From Porphyromonadaceae bacterium (GTDB taxonomy: Bacteria; Bacteroidota; Bacteroidia; Bacteroidales; Dysgonomonadaceae): a DNA stretch of 14,460 nt. Position 1 is the first letter of the stretch. Each line of letters opens with the position of its first letter. Below, piece after piece: positions 7,593-14,192 of this stretch. The stretch spans positions 1-14,460 of the forward strand of contig JALHIE010000054.1 in the NCBI GenBank assembly GCA_022840285.1, written 5' to 3'. A program made the translations under genes and the position numbers. The notes below the pieces were generated by a model. That model did no database searches and was not told the origin of the DNA. It worked only from the letters and a program-made list of their open reading frames with translations.

Positions 7593-7601
7593 ATCGTCAA
7601 T
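7574..7601 (+). repeat. Heptamer tandem repeat (4 x 7 bp) between DUF4199 and glycosyltransferase genes
   Basis: Four units lie in phase: CATCAAT, CGTAAAT, CGTAAAT, CGTCAAT. The middle two are identical. The array encodes the last DUF4199 residues, includes its stop TAA (7590-7592) and ends 9 bp before the ATG at 7611, leaving only an A-rich stretch. It has the same size and placement as the array at 3940-3967, but another unit sequence. Confidence 0.62.
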
Positions 7602-7610
7602 AAAAAAATT

Positions 7611-8561
7611 ATGGATATTTCTGTTGTAATTCCACTCTACAACGAAGAAGAATCTCTTCCTGAACTGCATGCCTGGATCAAGCGGGTAATGGAAGAAAAC
7701 CGATTTTCGTACGAAATTATTTTTGTAGACGACGGAAGCACCGATCGTTCGTGGGAAGTGATTACCGGGTTTCGTGAGCAATCGGATCGGATAAAAGCCA
7801 TAAAATTCCAGCGCAATTACGGAAAGTCACCTGCTTTGCATTGTGCTTTCCGAAAAGTCAAAGGGGATGTGGTGATCACGATGGATGCCGACTTGCAGGA
7901 CAGCCCCGACGAAATTCCCGAACTCTACCGGATGATAAAAGAAGAAGACTACGACCTGGTTTCGGGATGGAAACGGAAGCGTTACGATGCCGCATTGACC
8001 AAAAACCTGCCGTCCAAGCTTTTTAATGCCACAGCAAGAAAAGTCTCGGGTATCGGGCTTCATGATTTCAATTGCGGGCTGAAAGCCTATAAACGCTCCT
8101 TGGCTCAAAGCATTGAAGTGTATAACGATATGCACCGCTATATCCCCATTTTGGCAAAAGATGCGGGATTTAAGCATATTGGAGAGAAAGAGGTGCGTCA
8201 CCAGGCACGAAAATACGGAAAAAGCAAGTTTGGGGCCGACCGTTTTGTGAACGGTTATCTCGATTTGCTGACCATCTGGTTTTTGAATAAATTCGGTAAG
8301 AAACCGATGCATTTCTTTGGGCTACTGGGCAGTATCATGTTTATTCTCGGATTTATGGCCAGCATCCTGGTAGGTGCTACTAAATTGTACGATATGCACG
8401 TTGGAAATCCTTACCGGTTGGTAACCGAATCGCCCTACTTTTACATTTCGCTCACGATGATGATGCTGGGAACGTTGCTTTTTCTTACCGGTTTTTTGGG
8501 CGAACTGATTTCGCGGAATTCTCCCGACCGGAATAATTACAGGATAGAGGAAGAGTTTTAA
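7611..8561 (+). CDS. GT2 glycosyltransferase, DPM1/GtrB-like polyprenyl-phosphate sugar transferase
   Basis: This 316-residue family 2 glycosyltransferase has an N-terminal GT-A catalytic domain (residues 1 to about 225) and two C-terminal membrane segments (about 235-257 and 276-298). Visible motifs are VVIPLYNEEESL (5-16), VDDGSTD (39-45) for the nucleotide sugar, and MDADLQD (91-97) with the metal-binding DxD. The segment RHQARKYGKSKFG (196-208) is typical of dolichol/polyprenol-phosphate mannosyl- or glucosyltransferases such as DPM1, GtrB and ArnC. The likely reaction is transfer of a sugar from UDP- or GDP-sugar to undecaprenyl phosphate on the cytoplasmic face. The donor cannot be told. 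It follows the DUF4199 gene by 18 bp and precedes the nitroreductase gene by 11 bp, so it is in mid-operon. Confidence 0.9.
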   Translation: MDISVVIPLYNEEESLPELHAWIKRVMEENRFSYEIIFVDDGSTDRSWEVITGFREQSDRIKAIKFQRNYGKSPALHCAFRKVKGDVVITMDADLQDSPDEIPELYRMIKEEDYDLVSGWKRKRYDAALTKNLPSKLFNATARKVSGIGLHDFNCGLKAYKRSLAQSIEVYNDMHRYIPILAKDAGFKHIGEKEVRHQARKYGKSKFGADRFVNGYLDLLTIWFLNKFGKKPMHFFGLLGSIMFILGFMASILVGATKLYDMHVGNPYRLVTESPYFYISLTMMMLGTLLFLTGFLGELISRNSPDRNNYRIEEEF

Positions 8562-8572
8562 GGGATAAAGGC

Positions 8573-9088
8573 ATGAAACTTGACGAAATAATTCAACAAC
8601 GCAGGTCGGTGCGGAAATACACGGACCAACCCATTGACGACAAGACTGTTAACAAGATAATTGAAAGTGCCCGTTTAGCTCCTTCGGCCGTAAATTTTCA
8701 ACCGTGGAAATTTTACATATGCCGGTCGGAAGAAGCCAAAAAAATCGTGCGGGAGAGTTACCCCCGAGAATGGTTCAGTAGTGCCCAGCTATACATTCTT
8801 GCCTGCGGCGACCACCAACAATCGTGGAAACGACCGGGCGACGGAAAGGACCACCTCGATATCGATATAGCGATTGCCGTGGAACACATGGTGTTGAAAA
8901 TCAATGAACTCGGACTTGGAACCTGCTGGGTTTGCAACTTTAATCCGCGGGTCATTCAAGAAAAAATGGCGCTCCGGGAAGGATTGGAGCCGGTTGTATT
9001 GCTTCCCTTGGGTTATCCACAAGTGGAAGAGACTGACGGAGGAAATAAAAAAAGAAAATCGTTGAAAGAGATAACTGAATGGATTTAA
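8573..9088 (+). CDS. Nitroreductase family FMN-dependent oxidoreductase
   Basis: This 171-residue protein belongs to the nitroreductase family, which binds FMN and reduces substrates with NAD(P)H, usually as a dimer. FMN-contact motifs include RRSVRKY at residues 10-16, PSAVNFQPW at 37-45, AVEHMVL at 102-108, GLGTCWVCNF at 114-123 and LPLGYP at 144-149. It is short for the family (commonly 170-220), matching the compact subgroup. There is no signal peptide. Its stop overlaps the next gene, apbE, by 10 bp (ATG at 9079), which implies translational coupling. Both proteins use flavin, which may explain the pairing, but the substrate is unknown. Confidence 0.9.
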   Translation: MKLDEIIQQRRSVRKYTDQPIDDKTVNKIIESARLAPSAVNFQPWKFYICRSEEAKKIVRESYPREWFSSAQLYILACGDHQQSWKRPGDGKDHLDIDIAIAVEHMVLKINELGLGTCWVCNFNPRVIQEKMALREGLEPVVLLPLGYPQVEETDGGNKKRKSLKEITEWI

Positions 9089-10104
9089 AAGCATTTTTTT
9101 TATGGGTATCGGGCTTTCTTTTTGTCTTTGTTCTGCCTTCCTGCCATCCAAACAGGCAAAAAAGTGAGAGTTATTCCTATTTTCAAAACAGCGGTGAGGT
9201 TTTTCATACCTCATATCACATCAAATATGCATACGAGAGATCGTTGGAAGATGAAATTCTGGCTGAGCTGGACAAATTTGAGCTCTCTTTGAATCCTTTC
9301 AGGGAAAATACGATCATCACCAAAATAAACAACAACATACCCGTGAAACCCGATCCGCTTTTTATAGAAGTATTCAACAAAGCCACGGAAGTTTCACGGA
9401 TGACGGAAGGAAAATTCGATATCACGGCCTCGCCGCTTATTGATGCCTGGGGATTCGGTTTCAGGAATATGAAGAGTATCACTCCCGAAATTATCGATAG
9501 CCTGAAAGAATTTGTGGGATACGATAAAATATGGATCGACAGTGATGGGAATGTTGTGAAATCCGATCCGAGGGTACAGTTAAACACTTCGGCTATTTCC
9601 AAAGGATACTCCTGTGATCTGGTCGCACAGTTGCTGGATAGCTATGGAGTTGAAAATTATATGATCGAGATAGGCGGTGAGATTGTGACCAAAGGTCTGA
9701 ATGACAAAGGTGTATGCTGGCGCATTGGGGTAGATAAGCCCATCGACGACAGTACAGGTATGCAGCATGAATTGCAAACCATTTTATCGCTCTGCGATAA
9801 GTCGTTGGCGACATCGGGAAATTACCGGAATTTCTACGTGAAAGAAGGTAAGAAATACGCTCACACCATCGATCCGCAGACCGGTTATCCTTCGGAACAG
9901 GATATTTTAGGCGCAACCGTTATTGCTGAAGATTGTATGACAGCCGATGCATATGCCACGGCATTTATGGCTTCGGGATTGGAAAAGTCGAAAGAGATTG
10001 CCCGGAAAATACCCGGACTACATTATTATTTTATTTACGTGAAACCCGACAGCACGCTGGATATAGCTTATTCTGAAGGGTTTGAACAGTTTTTTGCCAA
10101 CTGA
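9079..10104 (+). CDS. apbE: FAD:protein FMN transferase (ApbE), lipoprotein
   Basis: ApbE transfers FMN from FAD to a threonine of target proteins such as the NqrC and RnfG subunits of sodium- or proton-pumping complexes. This 341-residue copy has a lipoprotein signal: a hydrophobic stretch at 5-19, then LPSC with lipid-carrying C22, so it is anchored on the outer side of the inner membrane. Family motifs in order: VFHTSYHI at 41-48, DITASPLIDAWGFG at 114-127, NTSAISKGYSCD at 169-180, IEIGGEI at 196-202, LATSGNYRNF at 243-252, HTIDPQTGYP at 262-271 and a metal-binding TADAYATA at 288-295. The start at 9079 overlaps the nitroreductase stop, and the ogt ATG begins 2 bp after this stop. No Rnf or Nqr genes are in the window. 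Confidence 0.94.
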   Translation: MDLKAFFLWVSGFLFVFVLPSCHPNRQKSESYSYFQNSGEVFHTSYHIKYAYERSLEDEILAELDKFELSLNPFRENTIITKINNNIPVKPDPLFIEVFNKATEVSRMTEGKFDITASPLIDAWGFGFRNMKSITPEIIDSLKEFVGYDKIWIDSDGNVVKSDPRVQLNTSAISKGYSCDLVAQLLDSYGVENYMIEIGGEIVTKGLNDKGVCWRIGVDKPIDDSTGMQHELQTILSLCDKSLATSGNYRNFYVKEGKKYAHTIDPQTGYPSEQDILGATVIAEDCMTADAYATAFMASGLEKSKEIARKIPGLHYYFIYVKPDSTLDIAYSEGFEQFFAN

Positions 10105-10105
10105 T

Positions 10106-10654
10106 ATGAACAACATTGTTTCCATTGTTCCTTTGAACAAAAAAGAGGTGAGAGATGCGATTGTCAGCTATTTCTTTTATGAAACCGGCTACGGGCTGGC
10201 GGTTGTTGCTTCCACTCCAAAAGGTATTTGTTATGTGGGTTTCGGAGACCAAGAACCGATGCTGGATGATTTGAAAAAGAGATACGCCGGCGCAACCATT
10301 CAAGAACAAAAGACCGGTTTACATAAACTCGCGTTGAGCTTTATTAAAAACGAAAAAGTTCCGGAACTTCCTTTGCATATTCCGGGAACCGACTTTCAGT
10401 TGAGTGTATGGAAAGCCTTGCTGCAAGTCCCCTTTGGAAAATTGTCTTCCTACAAAGCCATCGCCAATGCCGTAAACAATCCGAAAGCAGTACGTGCAGT
10501 AGGATCCGCTATCGGTGACAATCCCGTTTCCTACATCATTCCCTGTCACCGTGTTATCCGCTCAGACGGCGGATTGGGTGGATATTTCTGGGGACTGGAG
10601 ATCAAAAAGAGAATGATTGAAGAGGAAGCACAAACACCCGATATCGAAGATTAA
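10106..10654 (+). CDS. ogt: Methylated-DNA--protein-cysteine methyltransferase (Ogt/Ada C-terminal type)
   Basis: This suicide DNA repair protein takes the methyl group from O6-methylguanine onto its own cysteine. From the ATG at 10106 it is 182 residues. Residues 1-90 resemble the N-terminal ribonuclease H-like domain of Ada/Ogt (YETGYGLAVVASTPKGICYVGF). The catalytic domain starts with TDFQLSVWKALLQVPFG (95-111), and the active site is PCHRV with acceptor C147 and H148. RAVGSA at 130-135 is the usual DNA-binding helix. There is no AraC-type regulatory domain. A longer frame from TTG 10082 adds eight residues and overlaps apbE, but the ATG 2 bp after the apbE stop is far more likely. The tight spacing on both sides puts it inside the operon, with no obvious functional link to its neighbours. 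Confidence 0.93.
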   Translation: MNNIVSIVPLNKKEVRDAIVSYFFYETGYGLAVVASTPKGICYVGFGDQEPMLDDLKKRYAGATIQEQKTGLHKLALSFIKNEKVPELPLHIPGTDFQLSVWKALLQVPFGKLSSYKAIANAVNNPKAVRAVGSAIGDNPVSYIIPCHRVIRSDGGLGGYFWGLEIKKRMIEEEAQTPDIED

Positions 10655-10658
10655 GTAA

Positions 10659-11687
10659 ATGTTAAACGCCAAACAATCCATGTTATTAAAAAAACTATTC
10701 GTTGCTATTTTTGTGATGTTCTCCCTGCTGACACTGGCACAGGAGACGGATTCCGTTCGCTATCCGACGTTCAAGGTAGATGGAACGATGAAAAACAAAT
10801 TTGAATATGCCTCTGAAACCGGAAGTTCCAGGTTTTCCGTCAGAAATTCCCGGATGGGCGTACGCGGTTACCTGACTCATTATTTTTCCTACCGTGGCCA
10901 GATAGAGCTCAGTGATAACGGCAACTTCAAAGTATTGGACTTGTACGGTTCTTTTGAACCCATACAGGGGTTGTCGCTTTCGTTGGGACAGACAAGTGTT
11001 CCTATCTTCAACTCTTATACCATTTCTCCCTCCAACTTAATGTTTGCAAACCGGCCGTTCATAGGAAAGTATTTTATTGGTACACGCGACATCGGATTCC
11101 TTGCCGATTATAATTTTAAGATTGGCGTTGTTCCCGTATCCATCGAGTTTGGAGCGTATAACGGAAACACGATAAACGACCCCGTTTGGCGAGAAAAACT
11201 GTCGTACGGCGGGCGTCTCGAGCTCGGTAGCATGAAAGGGCTACGGTCGACGTTTAAATTCTACGATTACCTGAACACGCCTACAGTGCACTACTTTTTT
11301 TACGGGGCAGATTTGCGCTATCAGGGTGACAACTGGAAAGTTGAAACGGAATTTATGAAACGCGACAACAAGGAGGTGGACGAAGATAAAACCTTTTCCT
11401 ATTACCTGCAGGGCGCTTATGCAATTCCGCTTAAGGAAACTTTTTTCTTCAAAAATGTTGTGCCTGCTGTCCGATGGGATGCCATTGACAAGCACATGGA
11501 AGAAAAGGGATTCGATGTGGACAGGTTGACCGTCGGGCTTGGCTTTGGACTTACAAAAAAATATTTCTCATCGATATTGCGGTTCGATTACGAATGGTAT
11601 TTTGTGAATCAGGAGCTTGACATCTTGAATCTCTACGAAGAAATGGATTCGGATAAGTTCACTGTTGAATTGCTTTTGAATTTCTAA
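10659..11687 (+). CDS. OprO/OprP-like outer-membrane porin
   Basis: This 342-residue protein is predicted to be an outer-membrane beta-barrel. An N-terminal signal peptide (KKLFVAIFVMFSLLTLAQ) probably cleaves near A27. The rest is dominated by alternating beta strands with aromatic girdles (for example YLTHYFSYRGQIEL, GLSLSLGQTSVPIF, FSSILRFDYEWYF), and it ends in phenylalanine, as outer-membrane proteins usually do. The pattern fits phosphate-selective porin O/P-like proteins, though it is shorter than the 380-450 residues common there. The substrate is unknown. The start at 10659 is 4 bp after the ogt stop; an alternative ATG at 10680 (MLLKKLF) would give a more compact signal peptide. It precedes the DUF1080-PHP lipoprotein by 25 bp, so the pair may act together at the envelope (inference). 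Confidence 0.8.
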   Translation: MLNAKQSMLLKKLFVAIFVMFSLLTLAQETDSVRYPTFKVDGTMKNKFEYASETGSSRFSVRNSRMGVRGYLTHYFSYRGQIELSDNGNFKVLDLYGSFEPIQGLSLSLGQTSVPIFNSYTISPSNLMFANRPFIGKYFIGTRDIGFLADYNFKIGVVPVSIEFGAYNGNTINDPVWREKLSYGGRLELGSMKGLRSTFKFYDYLNTPTVHYFFYGADLRYQGDNWKVETEFMKRDNKEVDEDKTFSYYLQGAYAIPLKETFFFKNVVPAVRWDAIDKHMEEKGFDVDRLTVGLGFGLTKKYFSSILRFDYEWYFVNQELDILNLYEEMDSDKFTVELLLNF

Positions 11688-11712
11688 AAAATAACTTGTA
11701 AAATTTAAAGCT

Positions 11713-13092
11713 ATGGCTAAAAAAATGGTATCGTTCTTGTTCATCCTTTTCCTCGTTTTGTTGGGTTGTACCGAACAGGATAAGAAAAAAATCCTTTTTG
11801 ACGGGAAAGATATAACGGGTTGGTCGACCGAAGGGCCGGTTACAGTTGCAGATTCCGTTATACGGATAGATAACGCCGGAAAAATGACCTTGAAAAACAG
11901 GATGTTCGCCAATTTTGAACTGCTTGTAACAGCAAAAACGGTTGAAAACGGAAAAGGAGAGATTCGTTTTCATACCGATGAAAACGGTAACGGCGGTTAC
12001 GCCGTTGCGCTCAACAATGACCTGGAGGATCCGCAATGGTGGACAAAAACAGGAAGTCTGTTGTCAGTCAGGAATTTAACAAAATCTATTGTGAAAAACA
12101 ACGAATGGTTTACCCTTCGTATAAAGGTTGAAGGTAAAAGGATCGAGGTCGCTGTTAACGATGAGTTGCTGGTAGATTATATCGAACCTGCCCAGCCGTA
12201 CCGTACCCCGGAAAACAAGTTGCAAATCCTTTCCGAGGGCTCATTCTCCCTCCAAAGTACCGAAGGTGTCCTTGAGGTTAAATCCGTAGAAGTTATGCCG
12301 TTGAAAATCGAAAAAACGGTGATCGACAGTCAGCTTGCCCAGGCCATTGACGAATCATCGGATGAGATCATAAAACTGCATCAGGCTAATTTTCCGGTAC
12401 TCGATTACCACGTGCACCTGAAAGAAGACCTGACGTTGGAGCTGGCAAGGTCCCAGTCACGCAAGTACGGCATCAATTATGCATTGGCGCCCAACTGCGG
12501 TATAGGATTTCCCATTCAAGATGATGCACAGGTGCTGGAGTATTTCAACGGGATGAAAGGCCAGCCTTTTGTTCAGGCCATGCAGGGAGAAGGGCGCGAA
12601 TGGCCTGTCACCTTTTCAAAAGAAGTGCGCGATCTGTTCGATTATGTTTTTACGGACGCCATGACGTTTACAGATCGAAAAGGCAACAGAACCCGCCTGT
12701 GGATGTCGGATGAAGTATTTATTGACGATGAACAGAAATACATGGACCTGATCGTTGAGAACATTGTGAAAGTTATGGACGAACCGATGGATGTGTATGT
12801 AAACCCGAACTTCCTTCCCGATGTTATGAATGACCGTTACGATCTTTTTTGGACGGATGAGCGTCAAAATAAAGTGATTGAGGCTATGGTGAGAACCCGT
12901 AAAGTCTTGGAAATTAACCATCGGTACAAGATACCCAACAAGTCTTTTATTCAGAAAGCCAAAGCCGCCGGACTGAAATTCACATTTGGTACCAACAACT
13001 CCAATTCCGATTTCGGTAAATTGGAGTATTGCATAGAGATGATGAAGGCATGCGGTATTACCGCGCAGGATATGTATAAGCCCAATCTCTAG
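11713..13092 (+). CDS. Lipoprotein with DUF1080 domain fused to a PHP-like domain
   Basis: This 459-residue protein has two domains. The lipobox LLGC (C19) marks an exported lipoprotein. Residues about 26-195 are a DUF1080 (3-keto-disaccharide hydrolase/LamG-like) fold, opening with the hallmark LFDGKDITGW (28-37). Residues about 220-450 look like a PHP metal-dependent hydrolase: DYHVHL (231-236) gives the HxH metal motif, VLEIN (398-402) the next conserved strand. The final motif, usually GSDAH, reads GTNNSN (426-431), so a usual Asp/His ligand pair is missing. The role may be cleavage of an unusual sugar or phosphoester at the cell surface; this is inference. The last residues PNL and stop overlap the 3' end of the convergent sdaA remnant by 35 bp and may derive from it, so the natural C-terminus may be lost. 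It lies 25 bp after the porin gene. Confidence 0.8.
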   Translation: MAKKMVSFLFILFLVLLGCTEQDKKKILFDGKDITGWSTEGPVTVADSVIRIDNAGKMTLKNRMFANFELLVTAKTVENGKGEIRFHTDENGNGGYAVALNNDLEDPQWWTKTGSLLSVRNLTKSIVKNNEWFTLRIKVEGKRIEVAVNDELLVDYIEPAQPYRTPENKLQILSEGSFSLQSTEGVLEVKSVEVMPLKIEKTVIDSQLAQAIDESSDEIIKLHQANFPVLDYHVHLKEDLTLELARSQSRKYGINYALAPNCGIGFPIQDDAQVLEYFNGMKGQPFVQAMQGEGREWPVTFSKEVRDLFDYVFTDAMTFTDRKGNRTRLWMSDEVFIDDEQKYMDLIVENIVKVMDEPMDVYVNPNFLPDVMNDRYDLFWTDERQNKVIEAMVRTRKVLEINHRYKIPNKSFIQKAKAAGLKFTFGTNNSNSDFGKLEYCIEMMKACGITAQDMYKPNL

Positions 13093-14192
13093 CCAGCCCG
13101 CCCTCTCCGGTTTCTTTGTAGAGCGAGGGCAAATCGTGGCCGGTTTGTTTCATTACTTCAACCACTCGGTCGAACGATACCAGATGGATACCGTCGGTAA
13201 AGGACGAGTAGAGGTTGGCATCCAATGCCCGGGCGGCCGCATAAGCGTTTCGCTCGATGCAAGGTACCTGCACCAAACCGCAAACCGGATCACACGTCAT
13301 TCCCAAATGATGCTCCAGCCCCATCTCGGCAGCATATTCAATCTGTGCCGGGCTGCCGCCGAATAACTGGCTGGCAGCGGCTGCCGCCATGGAGCAGGCT
13401 ACACCCACTTCGCCCTGGCAACCCACTTCGGCGCCCGATATCGATGCGTTTTGCTTGACCACGTTGCCAAACAATCCTGCTGTAGCCAACGCTCTCAGGA
13501 TGCGGGTTTCGCTGAAATCCCGGCTCTCTTCCAGGTAGTATAGGATAGCCGGAAGTACCCCGCAAGAACCGCACGTCGGTGCAGTAACAATTTTGCCGCC
13601 GGAAGCATTTTCTTCCGCGACTGCCAGAGCATAAGCAAACACCAGTCCCCTCGATTGGAGCGATGCTTTATACCCTTTGGCTTTGATGAAACAGGATGCT
13701 GCTTTGCGTTGCAGGTTTAACGGACCCTACGGCTGCTTTCATCACCTGCCAAACGTCTCGCAAATGACACCAAAGATCAGTATCCTCATGCATATCAACG
13801 TATTCCCAGTACGTTCTCCCGTTTTGTTCGCACCATGCCTGTATCTCGGAAACGGTTGTCATCGGATAGATATCCTTGTGCGCCGCTTCCGAGAGCCCCA
13901 CAACAGTAGTGCCGTCGCTTAACGCTCCGCCGCCTACGCTGTAGACCGTCCACGAATCGAAATTATTGCCTGCTGCATCGAACGCATCGTACCGCATCGC
14001 ATTGGGATGAAACGGCAGGAATGTCCTGGGCAACCATTCGATAGTGGTTGGGGCATGCGGTTCCAACACGTTCAGGATAGCAGTGTCGGTTAAGTGCCCT
14101 TTTCCGGTAGCTGCCAGGCTTCCGTACAACGTTACCGCGTATCTTGCAGCACCTGGAGTCTTTTCAAGAAAGAGCTCAGCCGCTTTTTGGGG
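13058..14192 (-). pseudogene. sdaA: Broken L-serine ammonia-lyase (serine dehydratase) gene
   Basis: L-serine dehydratase deaminates serine to pyruvate with a 4Fe-4S cluster. Both family halves are present but in two frames. Upstream part (14192 to about 13728): QKAAELFL, LYGSLAATGKGHLTD, MRYDAFDAAGN, YSVGGGAL, ending at QVMKAAV. Downstream part (about 13727 to 13058): GPLNLQRKAAS, SLQSRGLVFAYALAVAEENASGG, CGSCGVLP, GCQGEVGVACS, TCDPVCG and VQVPCIERN, so the likely cluster cysteines remain. Between them about 11 residues of the family (an RGLxxEGxLP-like segment) are missing and the frame shifts by one, consistent with a deletion near 32 bp. The N-terminal part up to SSSHTMGP is also missing: similarity begins abruptly at PQKAAE, with a stop just upstream and no ATG. 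The C-terminus (GGLARDW then AYTYPAR) also looks altered. A split two-subunit enzyme is unlikely, because the downstream homology begins before any start codon. Confidence 0.85.

Noticed and set aside
7574..7601. CRISPR array or mobile repeat
   Set aside because: The units are only 7 bp, directly adjacent and without spacers, with no cas genes nearby and no inverted ends.
7827..8312. 161-codon - strand open frame inside the GT2 gene
   Set aside because: It is antisense to conserved GT2 motifs, has no family resemblance and no promoter. It is a by-product of codon use on the other strand.
10082..10105. TTG 10082 as the ogt start
   Set aside because: It would overlap apbE by 23 bp, whereas an ATG stands 2 bp after the apbE stop and fits the family N-terminus.
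13058..14129. Two separate serine dehydratase subunit genes (alpha and beta) instead of one broken gene
   Set aside because: The family similarity of the downstream part begins at GPLNLQRK, before any start codon in that frame, and runs straight on from the upstream part with a missing piece. The upstream part lacks its own start. True two-subunit enzymes have complete ends.
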